From positions 19,295,207-19,359,206 of the forward strand of contig CM072152.1 in the NCBI GenBank assembly GCA_036850595.1: a stretch of DNA of 64,000 nucleotides, given 5' to 3'. Position numbers and translations under genes: made by a program. Origin of the DNA: Rhyacichthys aspro (lineage: Eukaryota; Chordata; Actinopteri; Gobiiformes; Rhyacichthyidae). Shown here one piece after another: positions 25,380-38,271 of this stretch (position 1 is the stretch's first letter; the number at the start of each line of letters is the position of its first letter). The notes under the pieces were generated by a model. It was given only the letters and a program-made list of their open reading frames with translations. It was not told where the DNA came from and did not search any database.

Positions 25380-27377
25380 GCAATTAACACAACCAATTTA
25401 TTAATTTTTCAAGGAAAAAAAACACAAAACTCTGAAAACATAGAGAAATGTACACCTTTAAATTACACAGGCTCTTATAAACAAAATATAGTCTCTTTCT
25501 ATATTTACATCAGCAGGGGTAATGACAGGTGACTCCTCAGCATGTCTCCGGTAAAATAAAACAATTCCTCTGATATTCAGCTCTGACCACAGACAGCAGA
25601 CTATCAAACAGGCTTGGTAATTGTCCCCAAGACTCTGGACATTTGATTGATTGATTTGTCATTTTTTGCAGTAAGCACAAGAAGAGAACTTAATGCAGTG
25701 ATATTGTACGAACGCATTTTTAAATTGTTTCACTACATTGTCCATTTGGCCAACATTTAAATGAGAGTATAACAGCCAAAGATGTATCTGGTTTGCTCAG
25801 TCTATGAGGCTTTATTTTCTGGTGGCAACAGGTAGGTCCCTCTGCTGCAGCGTAGCAGTAAGTGATCAAATTTCCACATTAATTATGTTGAATTTTTTTT
25901 TCTCAGTGCTTGTATCTTGTATGTTCATATGAAATTACCTGCTATTGCCATTAAACTAATGACTCATTTAGATGTAGACCAATGAAATGTTTTTAAGGGG
26001 TTCAGAAGTAGCCTACATTCAACCAACAGCAGTTTACTGTTAGCTGCTTGTCTGAGGTTAAGAAACATAAAACATGAAAGGACAATTTTCACCAAATCAA
26101 GTTATTTTTACAGGTTTCCCAGTTCACTCTTATTTCTTATTCAGTCTAAACAGGAAACTATTTAAGGGGGGCAAATGCACTTGCACCGGTGGAAAGTTGA
26201 ATTAGTAAAAAACATTAGACATGTATATTCTGTGCAGTGCATCGATGTGATGACTGTATAACAGACAGGAGGAGCTGAACACGACAATCAATAAAACACT
26301 CAAAGAAGCAAACGATTATAAAAACATGAGGTCAACCCACAAATACAGCATTTACAGAACAACTCAATGGGACATGGGGGAGGGTCAGAATATGCATGTA
26401 CTATACAGGTGCAGATCATTTTTTATGGGAAACTAGAAATAAGTGCAGGGGAAGGAAACTGAAGAGATCTTGCTGTAATAATTTAGCTTTTCCAGTAGAG
26501 GGCAGTATATATAAAGTGATGACACAGGACTATTTTGCCTCACCAAAGAGCGGTTTACAGCTGTTCAAAGGGAATCAGGAAAATAACCAGTTCCTTAAAT
26601 GTTCACAAAGGAAGAGATGTCATGGAAAAATGACCTTTGCTAACACTTGTGTATAATAAACTATTCACTATTAAGCATCAACCATTTACAGGTGGTAAAT
26701 TATCTTTTCATCACGTAAAGAAGCACATTTGAAGGCGCAGTAAGTAGTAAGTATTTTCAAGCTCAAACTATTTGACTTTAAACTTAAAAACACTGACAAC
26801 AGACCTAACCTACTTAAAAACAGCTACAGCTGCCTGGTCTGCTTTCGTTTAAAACTCTGCAAACAGCCTTTTTGTACTGTTCTCTCTTCTAATTGGATTA
26901 CTAATTGGACAGGATATTAAAAAGTATTCTGTGCTTGTGGTAAAGCAGATGGACCGGGACAGCACGTTATTCTCTAAACTCTACAGATGGCAAGGATCTC
27001 TGAGTGAGTTACTTAAGCCTTATTTAATCAAAAGTAAATTATTAAAATAATTACAGCTGAACGTATATTATCATTTTGGAGATATGTGGAAATTAATGAT
27101 GCATTAATTCAATATTAATACTTTAAAGGTACAAATGTACAGTAACCAATGCTTAATAGTGAGTAGTTATAATACAGTGTTTCCAGAGCGCTCTTTGTGT
27201 GAGCCATGTTTCACTTGAGATTGGACTCATATGCCACAGTCTGTACAAGTGGGTCATTAAAATGAGTAGTTAAAAATCTCTTTATATTCAAAAGGTCCAC
27301 ACTTAACTAATTAAGTGCCACTCTGTTTCAGCAGTTTTTATAAGGGGCACCTTTCCCTCCCCTTCTGTCCCACCCTC
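25380..27377 (-). other. sox13: Probable sox13 3'UTR
   Basis: The sequence past the sox13 stop codon is AT-rich, without exons or recognised proteins, and ends at a minus-strand AATAAA (plus positions 25397-25402). One UGUAAAUA word occurs on the minus strand near 25500-25507. A second minus-strand AATAAA near 25810 could give a shorter form. Confidence 0.5.
25397..25402 (-). promoter_or_regulatory. sox13: Candidate sox13 polyadenylation signal AATAAA
   Basis: Consensus AATAAA on the minus strand, about 1.98 kb past the sox13 stop codon. It is the most distal such signal before the etnk2 end. Confidence 0.4.
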
Positions 27378-30300
27378 TCAGTCCGTGAGGAGCACCAGTT
27401 CACCCTCGCTCCGCTCCTCTCCGTCGCTCTCCTCGCCCTCGCTGTACGGGGTGCGGTCCCGCTCCCTGTCCCGAGGCAAAGGGGCCGCGGGCTTGGCCTG
27501 GCCCTCCACTCTACGCCCCGCAGACGACACCTGAGGCAGGTAATGCTCCAAAAGCGCCGGATGGAAGGGCATGGTCGCCACAGAGACGGAGCCGGTGCTG
27601 CTCTGGTACTGGCCTTCACTGTGAGGGTAGTGGATCTGCTGCGGGTCTGTTTGGCTGAGAGGACAAAAATCTTTATGATTCTGATGCAACACACATGTAA
27701 GCTTCACTTTTTATCATTTTTAGTGCAGGAGTGCATTCTTCGTCAAGGGCAATATGCTCAGGTTTACCTATATTTGATGAAAAATTTGAAAAAAATGTGA
27801 CACTTATATAATAAAGTTGACCCTGTTCAGGTTGTTTAACCAATAAACTACTTCACACAAGCCATTTTCTCATTGTTTGATCATTTTGTTAAGTTGATAA
27901 TCATTTTCGCATTTCTTTTAAAAACAAAAATATAAAATAGGAGGAAAAAAAGCTTGGTGAAGGTCAATGTAACTCCAAAACCTGAGGTGCATAAACTATC
28001 CAGTTACATCACTTTAAATATCTAAACCGTTAAACAATTTGAAAGAAGTCATGAGGAAAAAAATCCAAGGTCAGGTGCAATTGTGCTATAGATGAGAAGA
28101 GAATAGAAGTGTGTGTTCAGGTCTTTGAGACAGAGAAAAGCTCGCCAAACCAATCACTGTAAGACTTCCACCTCCAACTCTCAGAGACAAACTAAGTCTG
28201 AGGAGTTTATGAGAACAATGGTGACAGATGCTATTCATTGTGGAAGACAGACTCAACTCCTGCCTCAGTATCAATACTTTTGTGTCTTTTGAGTCAGCAG
28301 GCATTGTCTTTATTACCTGAAGATAGGGCTGAGTAATAAATCAAATTGATTCGATTGATTTGAGTTTTTAATTTTGAACAATGACAAAAATAGCCAATAT
28401 TGCGGAAACAGCATTGTAGCCTGCGCTGTTTTGTGACTAATGTGCTGCAAAGGCCATAATGTTTCTGCAGAAGATACTGACTAATAAGCAACAGAAAGAA
28501 GTCATATTCTCTCTGTAATGCCTTGGTTAAGGGAAGTGACAGATAATTAATAAACAGGAGCAACACTATGTAGTGTCTGTGAAGTGCACTTTCTTTGTGG
28601 ATATTAGCCATGTCGAAGACTTTTTAACAAGACAAGATGTTTTTTGTGTAAATTATTTTAGGGCTGGTCTATGGAAACAGAGAGGGCCAAAACTAAAAAG
28701 TATCCTACCAAAACTGTTTTATTTTTACTCTGGGGTTAATGCACACTGCTGCTGCTACACTTGTTCAGTGTGGCCATTGAGTAGAAAAACGTTTTGTTTT
28801 TCATATTGCCCCTGCTCTACCTTAAGCTGTGGGCCAGGGACGAACCACTGAATGGTGCGACAGTCTCTGGTTTGTACCTGTGTGTGTAAGTGGCTCTCTG
28901 CTCCTGCCGCCGGCTCTTCATCATGGCCTTGTACTCTCCCACTCTCAGCCGGCGTCCTTCCACGATGCAGGTGCGCTTGGGTCGAGGCTTGTACTTGTAG
29001 TCGGGGTAGCGCTCCAAATGCTGCCTGCTGAGCCTGGCCTGCTCCTCGTAGTACGGCTGCTTCTCCTGGTTAGACATGGCCTTCCACCTGGAGCCTGACG
29101 ACAAAACACGAAGGCAAAAGTGTTCAGACACAACAGCTGTGACACTGCACTGTTTTTTGAGGCCTGCTTTATCACTTTGTACCACTAGATGGAGTCAGGA
29201 GCTATTGAACACATATTACTGTCATATGCTGGTAAAGGGAAGTTTTACAAATGATTTCAAAGGTATTTTAATCATTAACTTGTTAGTGTTGTACATAGAG
29301 ACAAGCTTTAATGGCTTTAAAAGCTTATGTAAGAATTTCAATGGGGATTTAAAAGTGTGCTCTTGGAAAAATGTAAAGATAATAAAACAGCAACTCACTT
29401 TTAGTAGACATACTGTATGTGTCAGTAAGCCAAATGGTGCTAATGGTTTCTACACTGTTTCCACCAAAGGAAAGTATTTATGAAGGAGTTACACAATATT
29501 AAATTGGGTATTGACGTAGATTTATTCTGTGTAATTAGTGTGGATGGGTGCGTGCTTGTCTGCATATGTGTGTGTCATTGTGACTGGTGCTTGCTCACAG
29601 GCACAAGCCCCACACAATAGAAAGGAATGTAAATGTTTGGCCCGGAGAAAGGGCTTCAGGCCACTCTCTCTGTTGTGTGTTGGAGAAGCAGGTGGCTCGT
29701 CGGGCTCCTCTCGTGTTGCAGTGTCTCAGAATAGAGCCAGTGCGCGGCGCTCACCCAGGATCTTGCTGATGGAGGAGTTGTGCATGTCGGGGAAGGCCTG
29801 GAGGATCCTCCTGCGCTCGTCCTTGGCCCATACCATGAAGGCGTTCATGGGCCTCTTGATGTGGCCCGAGGAGGGAGGCGGCCGCGCCTCAGTGTAGCTG
29901 CCCGACATCGACACAGGCAGAGCTCCTACAGAACAAGGCTACAATCAGACAACCACACCAAACTGGGATAGACCACATATTCCTCCCAAAATACACACAC
30001 CCTATTTTCTCTTCTACTGCAGCTGAACACTTCCTGTTTGATTGTGAGATGATAAAACTATGAGCACCAGCCGATGTTTATCACTAAAGGGAAATTCTCA
30101 TCACCAACAAACATCAAAAACATGATGCAGTTTCACCGCCCCCAGTCTGCAGCACACTGCTCTTTTCACATTATAGTTTTAGGAGTGGGCATTAAGAAAA
30201 GTGAAAAAGGTTGTAGTTAGGATTTAAAGTTAAAACTGCTTTATGTCTGTTGCTCTTGTGAAAAAATCACATCTGACATAAATTACTTTTTTTTTTTGAG

Positions 30301-33300
30301 AGAGAGAAAGAGAACAGAGCTGGGCAATTACAAGTATTTACATTGTATCATCTGTGGGAATTTTTACAACCAGAATGGTTTCATAATCTAAGAAATTGAA
30401 ATTATTGTCTTAATCTGATTTTAATCTGACTTTTAAAATACACAGTAATGTCTCAGACCGACTGGAACAATGGTGAATCAAATTTCTCTTAGTTGAGGTA
30501 AAATGCCTGTATAATGCAAATAAGATGCAATTCATATCTGCTGCATGTACACAGCTCATCAAACACAAACTAAACCAAGTCATTTTTCTGTTTTCTTCCA
30601 ACAATAAAGATTTGGGACCCACCCTCTGAGTCGCTGCTGAGGTGGTCCTCAGTATTCTGCAGGCCATGTCTGTCGTCACTCCGTTCGCTGTGAGTGACTC
30701 TCTCACTTCTTGGGGACTCTTTGTAATCCTGGGGACATGAAAAAGACAAAGACAGGTGAAGCAGTCATGTGGTGCAGACACACAGATATTCACACTTGAA
30801 CACAAAGAGGCCATTTGAATTTGGACTGCTGTAAAAAAGATGACCCAATGATCACAGGCACGCATGTGTCACACCGAGAGCTATTTAAGGTAAAGAAACG
30901 GCACACTTGGCATATCAGCTGTGTTTAAATTGAGAGCTGTAAATGCAAAGAAAGGAAGTGGTGAGAAAAAGAATGGTGTTTATTATTCATGGGACGAAAG
31001 GTGAAGGAGAAGAGGGATGGACGGGAACATAACTTTGAATTTGCAGAACTACGGCACAATGGCTGTATTATCCCTTATCCACTCTTGTGCTGTAAATTAT
31101 TATTTAGTTCCATGCAGTGCAGCACATCACCAAAATAGGTCAATCTAGTATAGGTGTTAAAGAGGGATGGAACAGAATAATGGCTGAGCAGGAGGAGAGG
31201 CAGAGTACAGTGACTGTGGACAATGACACAGGGCAGGTGGCTCACTCAATGCCACTGAGGCCTTTGTGGCTTTGTGAGGCTGTGACAGCTGTTGCACCAG
31301 GAAGAGTCTGAGAGCAGCTTCAGCCTCCTCAAAGAATGAAAACCAAGACCAGAATAGAAGGCGGTCTTTACAAGAACCAAAACAATAAATAATAACCATT
31401 GCCCTACAGAGCTCTGAAACAAAAACATAATCATAGCAGCATTAAAATAGTTGTAACCTGTACAGCAGCATTTCTTTCACACTGACTGTCAACTTGGGTT
31501 AGGATACAGGGATATAGGACATAGACAAGGTGCTTTGGTTTGGAAGATTTTTGAACCAGTTATTGTCACAATGAAATGAGCAAGGGATTTTTTTTTCGGA
31601 AGCAGCTGCTGTAGGCTAGTTCAGTTAGAATTAGTCACATGGGACTAACAGCAAAAATGAATCAATGATATAAAATATATAAAATGTATAGAATGAGCCA
31701 CACGAGAAGTTTTAACATGCTTCTTCTGAAACCAAGCCTTGGTGGACTCGCTGGTGCTGTATGCGGATCATTGTCTCACAGAGGATACTGAACAAACAGC
31801 TGCTTCCATGGAACCAAAAATGGAAACCGAAGATGCCAAACTTCCTTGTCATTTCCAAACAACTTTTGCTAAACAGTATCATCTAACAGTGATTGTGAAG
31901 GAGTTGTGTTTGTTAATGACACATCCCATAGTGTATTACACCCGTTAAACCACCAACAGCAACTTCCTGTAACCCTAAACTCTTCTGAGGCTAAATAAAC
32001 CTAGAGACTGATGGAGCCCCAGGGATGAGAGGCAAAATGTCTTCAAGCTCAAACTGATGGCCCAGTTGCCTACTAATAGACTCCATGAGTAAACTGAGAG
32101 ATGTTTCGTCCTGGACACTCACCATCTTTCCACTACTGCCCCGGTCTCTGTCTCGCTCTCTCGTCCCGTTGCTGTGGCTCCTCAACAGCTGCTGGGCATC
32201 ATGGATAGCCTGGGTCACCACATCATTGTCTCCAAGAAAACCTGTGGAAAATGACAACGGAATGAAGAAAAAAACAGCCACCTCCATAAGAAACAAGAGA
32301 ATAATGATGAGAAATGATGGAAGGGATGCTATAGAAACAAAGCATCAGTACAGTTCTTTTCTATTCTTTAAGCATTTATTGTTTAAGGACCACAAGAAAG
32401 GCATAACTAGCTGCATTATTGCTTTGCCATTGGGTTTTTCAACCATTTCACATCACGAAGAATCAAATAAGAATAATCAAAGTCTTCTCAAAATCACGAG
32501 TAGCTTTTGACATACAGAGTCTCATCACAAACTTTATCACACATTCATTAAATTTCACTATTTTCTTGGATAAAATCACAGGTCACAGACTCTCACAATG
32601 ATAATATGTTACTGTGATAATTATTTCATAAGAATGAGAGAACGATAAAACAAGATTAGAAGGTACAATTTTGAAGCATTTATTTGCCAAAATTATGTGC
32701 AATATGATTTTTGAGGTGATATGGGACCAATAGTCCTGGATATGAATAGTTTCAGGAGGCGTAGCTTAGGACATGTACTGCAGCTGAAGTGTGGGTCCTT
32801 CTGTAGTAAACACTGTCAGATGTATAATATATTGTAGTATAATATAGCTAAATTCATTTACTGAACAAATAAACATAACTGACTGAGGATGGAGCACTGT
32901 TTTGGGCTATTCTCATGTGAACTCACTGAGAGCGGAGCGCGGCGGGCTGTGGGACACCTCTCTCTGGTGGTCTCTGGGTCTGTAGCCCCCCTGCAGTCCT
33001 AGAGAGCCCAGCTCCAGACCCTGAGGACTGGGTGTCTTCCCCAGCTCTAGCCCCTTGGGTTTGGAGGTCAGGTTCAACGGCTGACTGGCTTCCTAAACAC
33101 ACAGAGAGAGCAGATGAGCAGGGGTGGGGCCACACACACACACACACACAATGAGGCGTGACCGCAAAGGGCAAGGGAGTGCGTGTATTCCAGTTATGCA
33201 CAGCAGATTTGGCATGTCGGAGCGCATCTGTCACACCTTTGTAGCATTTCTGTCCTTTTGTCTTTACATTCACCTCATCCTCTCTTCCCTTTTGTTTAGT

Positions 33301-36300
33301 TAAGCTGTGTTGGCCTATCTCCGCTTGAGAAGCAGCCGTGCAAACAGGACACGCTACACATACACACACACAGGAACACACTCATCAAACCTTTGAACAG
33401 AGGGTGTGGTGTATTCTAAAAAGCTTTCAGCTCCAAAATACCAGAAAAGTACATTATCTGTTTAATCTAAGGGCCTCTTTGACACACACGTTGTACATCA
33501 CAGTCACTGCTGCTGGCTTTTCTCCATGTTGTATCTGTGTGAATTACATCTGAGTGTAGATGTGTACCTTAAGGAGTGAGTTTGTTGTATTGTGAGCAGA
33601 ACAGCGTGTTGTGATTGTACCTGTCTGAAGGAGCCGCTGCCTCTCTTGGTGGGCGCTGGGTGGGGACTCGGCAGCAGCTGCATGGGATAATCCACAGCTG
33701 CACAACACAGACAAGAGGCAAATTAAAACACAACTGTGATAACTATCAAACAACAGAGTGCATCCTTAAAGGTAAAAGACAAAATCTTCTTGGATCTGTG
33801 CGTTGGCTCCCTGAATGATGAGTTTAGTTCATGTTTTAGTAAATGCAATTTGGCTGATGACAGAAATAGTCTTTGAAACTATAGCTGTCATTATGTTGGT
33901 TAAAATAACACAACCTACAAGTAACCTCATTGCTATTCACATTATTGTTTGAGTTTGATTGTTTGCTTAACCTCTTCTGTTGTTCTGGCAAGACTTTTGT
34001 CTGTACACATCTAACACTGAGCTCTTCCATACACTCACAAAACAGCATTTGTTGAAATAAAAAGCAAATGAATGGCTATCCTTAAATTACGCCTACAATG
34101 TTTTAAAGAGCGGCCTTGTGAGTTTTAGGTTTGAAAAGAAAAGAGAAGACAAGGTCAGCCAGAAGGAGCTTTTAAGACTTGTGAAAGGCTGACTGTACAA
34201 AGCTGTGGCTCTCTAAGCGGTGCCCTTAATAGCCTGCTAACTGTACAAGAGTGAAAGCTACTATCATCTGCATTGTTCAGCTGAAGTCTACGGTTGTGTC
34301 TCACTGATGCCTTCCCATTATATATAAAATAGGCCTTGAGTTGAAGTGCGGCAATATGCTTAAGTTTCTCTTCAAAACTACTTGAGCGAGAAGATGAGGA
34401 GGACATTCCAGTAAGAAGGATGTTAAATAGAGATGTATTGACGCTGACAACTTTTCAGAGAGTTTTTGGCCTTCAGAGCACACAGCCATTGTTGGATGAG
34501 TTGAATGTTTATTCCTACTTTATAGTGCGGCTGGGAAGAATAGGTCATGAAAGAGATGAAGAACCCTAATGTTCCAGCACTGAAAGCAGTGAACAGAGAA
34601 ACCTTGAATGATTATCAAAAGATCCAAGTGAAACCTATGGAAATACATACTGATACTGAACATCCCTTAATGATTCAGTCATGTTAACAGATCTCATTTT
34701 TGGTGTATACATAAAAGAGCACGCAGACATTTATTTAAGTTTGTTCAATTTAACAAATTTTGTATTTTGGAAAAATCAAATGAATTCTCATTTTTGTCAC
34801 ATTTTTCATTTTTGCTGTGCTTACTAACTGGGCATAAGCCTATATAGTGGCAGTTGTGTGCTATTTAAATGATAGTGAAATGCTTAACATTAGTTTACTG
34901 CTGTGAAGACTGACCTGGCTTGCAAGGGATTGGCTGCAGTGGCAGGGTCATCTGGGGGTCAGAGGTCACCGGCAGGGGCTGTGTGTTTGGATGAAAGGCT
35001 GGGATCATGACGTAAGGCATGTTTACCTGCTGAGACAAAGTGGACACATTGACCTTCCACGTGAGCTGTAGCCGCTCAGTGACTTCCTGTAACTGCTCAG
35101 ACTCATTCATACGTGGAGCGTCTGTGTGTGAGGGTCTGACCTGGATCTGCTGCTGCAGCAGGTTGATCTTGTGCTGCTGCTGGATCAGCTGCTGTTGCTG
35201 CTTAGCAATCTGACAAATATGTAATGATTGTTGTAACTCGTTTGTAATTGGCACAATCACAAGTCACAGAACACGTTCTCATTAAATACTGTCAATTAAA
35301 TTTGTGAAACTTGTCCGACTTCAAATACAATTAATGCGCATTAAACACAAATTATAAAATATTATAAAGTGACATGAGGGCATAATTTACATTTACAGTG
35401 TAACAGTCTCTATGAACACTACATAAATTTTCATAAAGTGGACTATCTAAAGGATAGATTGTATATAAATACAAAAATAAAATAAAAGTTTGTAAAATTG
35501 TGTTTATCCAACAAAGAAATGTATTCCCATAAGATGGTACTGTGCAATGTAACTGAGAATGACATATAATTAATAAAACATGCTTTATGTTGTACTAAAA
35601 GTGGTCTGGAATGTGGAAGTGACTTGATTAAAACTGACTAGATGATTAGTCTTAGACGTAGACATACCGACAGGATGAGACATTTGACTTTGCAGGTGCT
35701 AATGACAGTCGAATGCCTGCTTGTACCTGTTCCTGCTGTTGCCGGGCCAGCTCCATCTGCTGCTGTTGTTTCTCCAAAAGGAGGGCGGCCATGTTCCTCT
35801 GCTCAGAGTGGGCCCCCAGCAGCTGCTCCCTCAGACCGCTCAGCTGGTTGATCATCATCAGTAACTGCAGCTCCTTCTCTGCCAGAGACTCGGGGGTACC
35901 TGAGGGCCAGGGGACACCAGTCAGTGATACCAACAAAGTGTATTTAAAAACAGGATTTTTTTTTTTTCATTTTCCTTTCCAAAATGTCCACATGGGCTAT
36001 ATAGAGAAAAGGGGAAACAAATTTGTAGGATATATATGATATGTATATGCCGTGATAGAACAATATATAACTGAACATATCTACGGCTTGTCCGTCCTGG
36101 GTCCCTGAGATTTCCCTTCTCACCCTGACGGAAGGTCTAAGGACAGGGGGGAGCTGTCTTTGTCAGTGTTCTTTTATTTGTTTGTTTCTGTAAAGCTCTT
36201 TGATGCAACTGCTATTTTGAAATTGAGCTATATGAGTAAAACTGAATTGAATTATTTGCTGTGTATCGTTCAAGATGTGCAAAGACTGACCTTTGAGCTG

Positions 36301-38271
36301 TCCTGTCGCCACTGAGCTTTTGTCCAGAAGTTTCTCCTTCCAGTCGGCATTCAGCAGCTTCTCAATGGTGGGCATTACTGTGAACAAAACGCAACAAGAA
36401 CTCAACACGACTGCACCGGGCTGCTGTACATGAGAAATATATTCTGTCAAATAAAATCCATCTGACACCAAAATACTCTTGGGCCTCTTCTCTGCCTTCC
36501 TAATAGCACTGATTGAAGAATACATTTAAGGTGCGAAGGGCCAGGGTTTGTTTGTGCGTCTGGGAGAAGTTTTGAGTGTTTGAGTGGATCAATATTTGGA
36601 CAGAGAACAATCCAAGGTCAGCAAGTGGAGGGAATTTTAGAAAAATTAAGGCGTGGAGTGCTGGCTGGTAAAAGAGTTGAGGGCAGTGAAAGTGTCAGGA
36701 GAGCAGCCTTTCACTCCACATGTAAAAGACTGAACGGACTGAGACAAAAACACCCCCTGCCACCCATTCACCGAGCTCAACAACACTCACTTTGCTCCTC
36801 AAAACATCACTTTTACACATTGATTTTCAGCAGACTGCATTGTTTAACGATGAATAGCATGTGAAAGAAGCTCACTTAGGCTGCACCTATAAGATATGGA
36901 GCTGTAAACTGCTGGGCACTAAAGGCTACTTTATAAATGTGTAAAACTTCCAAGATGGAAAAAAAGTGATGAAAGGAGACAGTCTGAGGATCAGAACTGC
37001 AAAATTTTAAATCCAATGCTGCATGCAATTATAAGTTGTCAAGTTTACGACTTGTTTTTGTGAAGTTATTTAAAACACTCTTCATTTGATTACATTTTTA
37101 AAGTTAGATAAAGGAACATAAACTAAGGCCACTAGCCTGTTAACACTATGCTCGATTTTTTAGCTGTATAAAAACATTACATGTCACACTGTCCGACTAC
37201 AGATGTGTGCATCAGATGCTACAATTCAATTTGCAACAAGAAGCCAGCTTTAGGGAGCGTCATCTCGAGTGGCGTACATTTAAGGAATAAAGTCTGGACA
37301 AGTCTGTAGTTTGGAAAAAGAGGACAAATTGGTTCAAGTGTTGCCAAGAGAACTTGAGCTAAGTTATGCAATTGTTAGTTGCCTATGTTTGTTTACACAA
37401 CCATCTAGCTAAGTGTCATGAAAGGAAAAGTCATAACAACATTCTTTATGACTGTCCAATCTTTTCAGAAATTTTGAAGTTGTATGACTTCAAAATCATC
37501 TTTAATCTTGTCACACTGCCCATTCTGGCGTAAGTAATTAAAAGCTCATTAGCGACTGTATAAATTGCACACCGGCCAAACAGTATAAGTAACTTAAATA
37601 AGTGTGTGGAGGTGTGGCCTGTTCTGAAATCACTCCTACTAGAGGTGTGTTCAAAGTCTGACCTGTCTGAACCCACATGTTTAAATTTTATACGGCTTGC
37701 ATTTGTTCAATATGGCATAAATCAGTTAACAGAATTTAAAAATCTTACGCTAATACCACTGCTTCTAGAACAGAAGCTGCAATAATCTTGCAGATAAATA
37801 TGCCCTTTATTCAAAATAGTACAGGTCTATTACAAATCTGCAGTGCCAGCTTGTAATATTGACAGATTGGAAACAGACTGAGAGTATGTTCAGAGCGGGA
37901 CAGACCTTCCTTGAAGTTGGATTGTCCGTCCTGTCGTTCCTGTGCTTCTTTCAGCGCAGTGGGGCTCTGTCTGTGGGACGGCTCTTTACCTGGAGACCCC
38001 TCCTGCAACACCAAGGGACAGGTTACTCTCCGTTTGGGACGCACCCGAGTTGACACATAATGACGTCACTCCTCACTGTTTGGCGTCTTACCGAGGGGGA
38101 GCGGGACAGGGGCGGGGTCAGCTGGCGGGCCTCTAGCGGCTGAGTTCCTGTCCAATCGCGTGATGGAGACGTCCTGGTGGGCTCCTCATGCTCCACTTTG
38201 ACACCGACTCCCACCATCATCTCATCCACGCATGAGGGGAGGCGCAGCACCGGAGGGCTGGGCTCAACCAT
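27378..38271 (-). CDS. sox13: SoxD transcription factor Sox13
   Basis: Coding exons in transcript order are 38271-38092, 38002-37906, 36377-36291, 35899-35727, 35209-35141, 35029-34915, 33697-33621, 33092-32927, 32241-32123, 30728-30623, 29925-29755, 29094-28878 and 27654-27378. All phases match, giving 1854 nt and 617 aa, against the roughly 622 aa recalled for human SOX13. Domains in order are [17 protein letters not shown] (about 94-110), a leucine-zipper coiled coil ([20 protein letters not shown], from about 128), a glutamine-rich box to residue 202, [11 protein letters not shown], a CtBP-type motif PLNLT at 271-275, and an HMG box from H418 to about 490 split across two exons. The acidic tail ends [10 protein letters not shown]. 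That tail and the [11 protein letters not shown] and PLNLT blocks identify Sox13 rather than Sox5 or Sox6. It binds AACAAT-type sites as a nuclear regulator. The first exon begins A|ATG right after an acceptor, so upstream exons are non-coding or add a short N-terminus. Confidence 0.93.
28878..29925 (-). other. sox13: HMG-box exons of sox13
   Basis: Exons 29925-29755 and 29094-28878 together encode the DNA-binding HMG box. It opens [20 protein letters not shown] and ends near [12 protein letters not shown]. The intron interrupts the glycine codon of SKILG|SRWK. The strong match to the SoxD class ([24 protein letters not shown]) is direct. The only oddities are conservative, such as RRRIL where human has RRKIL. 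Confidence 0.95.
33131..33150. repeat. (CA)10 microsatellite
   Basis: Ten uninterrupted CA units lie in the sox13 intron just upstream of the exon encoding PLNLT. Confidence 0.9.
34915..35209 (-). other. sox13: Possible retained-intron form of sox13 Q-box exons
   Basis: The 111-base intron at 35140-35030 between the Q-box exon and the [11 protein letters not shown] exon has GT..AG ends. It also has no stop codon in the sox13 frame and a length divisible by three. Reading through it adds 37 residues beginning [16 protein letters not shown] and ending NVSTLSQ. The spliced form gives QQQIQQVNMPY exactly as recalled for human SOX13, so splicing is the main expectation. Whether the retained form is made cannot be told from sequence. 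Confidence 0.4.
36085..36256 (+). mobile_element. Retroelement 3' tail fragment
   Basis: Inside a sox13 intron is a stretch with GATTTCCC..CACCCTGACGGAAGGTCTAAGGACAG, then CTGTAAAGCTCTTTGATGCA, then AATTGAGCTATATGAGTAAAACTGAATTGAATT. This is the familiar 3' tail carried by many fish non-LTR retroelements, which usually ends in AATTGAATTG repeats. It is a fragment with no coding capacity. The exact family was not determined. Confidence 0.55.

Noticed and set aside
27315..27800. 161-residue frame on the plus strand
   Set aside because: It is antisense to the last sox13 exon. Its Arg/Pro/Leu-rich content is the mirror of the acidic Sox13 tail.
32923..33381. 152-residue frame on the minus strand overlapping a sox13 exon
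   Set aside because: It is a shifted frame over the sox13 exon 33092-32927 plus intron. The sox13 frame ([14 protein letters not shown]) fits the protein family and the splice phases.
27378..38271. Calling the HMG gene sox5 or sox6
   Set aside because: The PLNLT motif, [11 protein letters not shown], the 617-residue length, the [10 protein letters not shown] end and the adjacent etnk2 all fit Sox13. Sox5 and Sox6 as recalled have QGQLPPLMIP-type sequence and a different tail.
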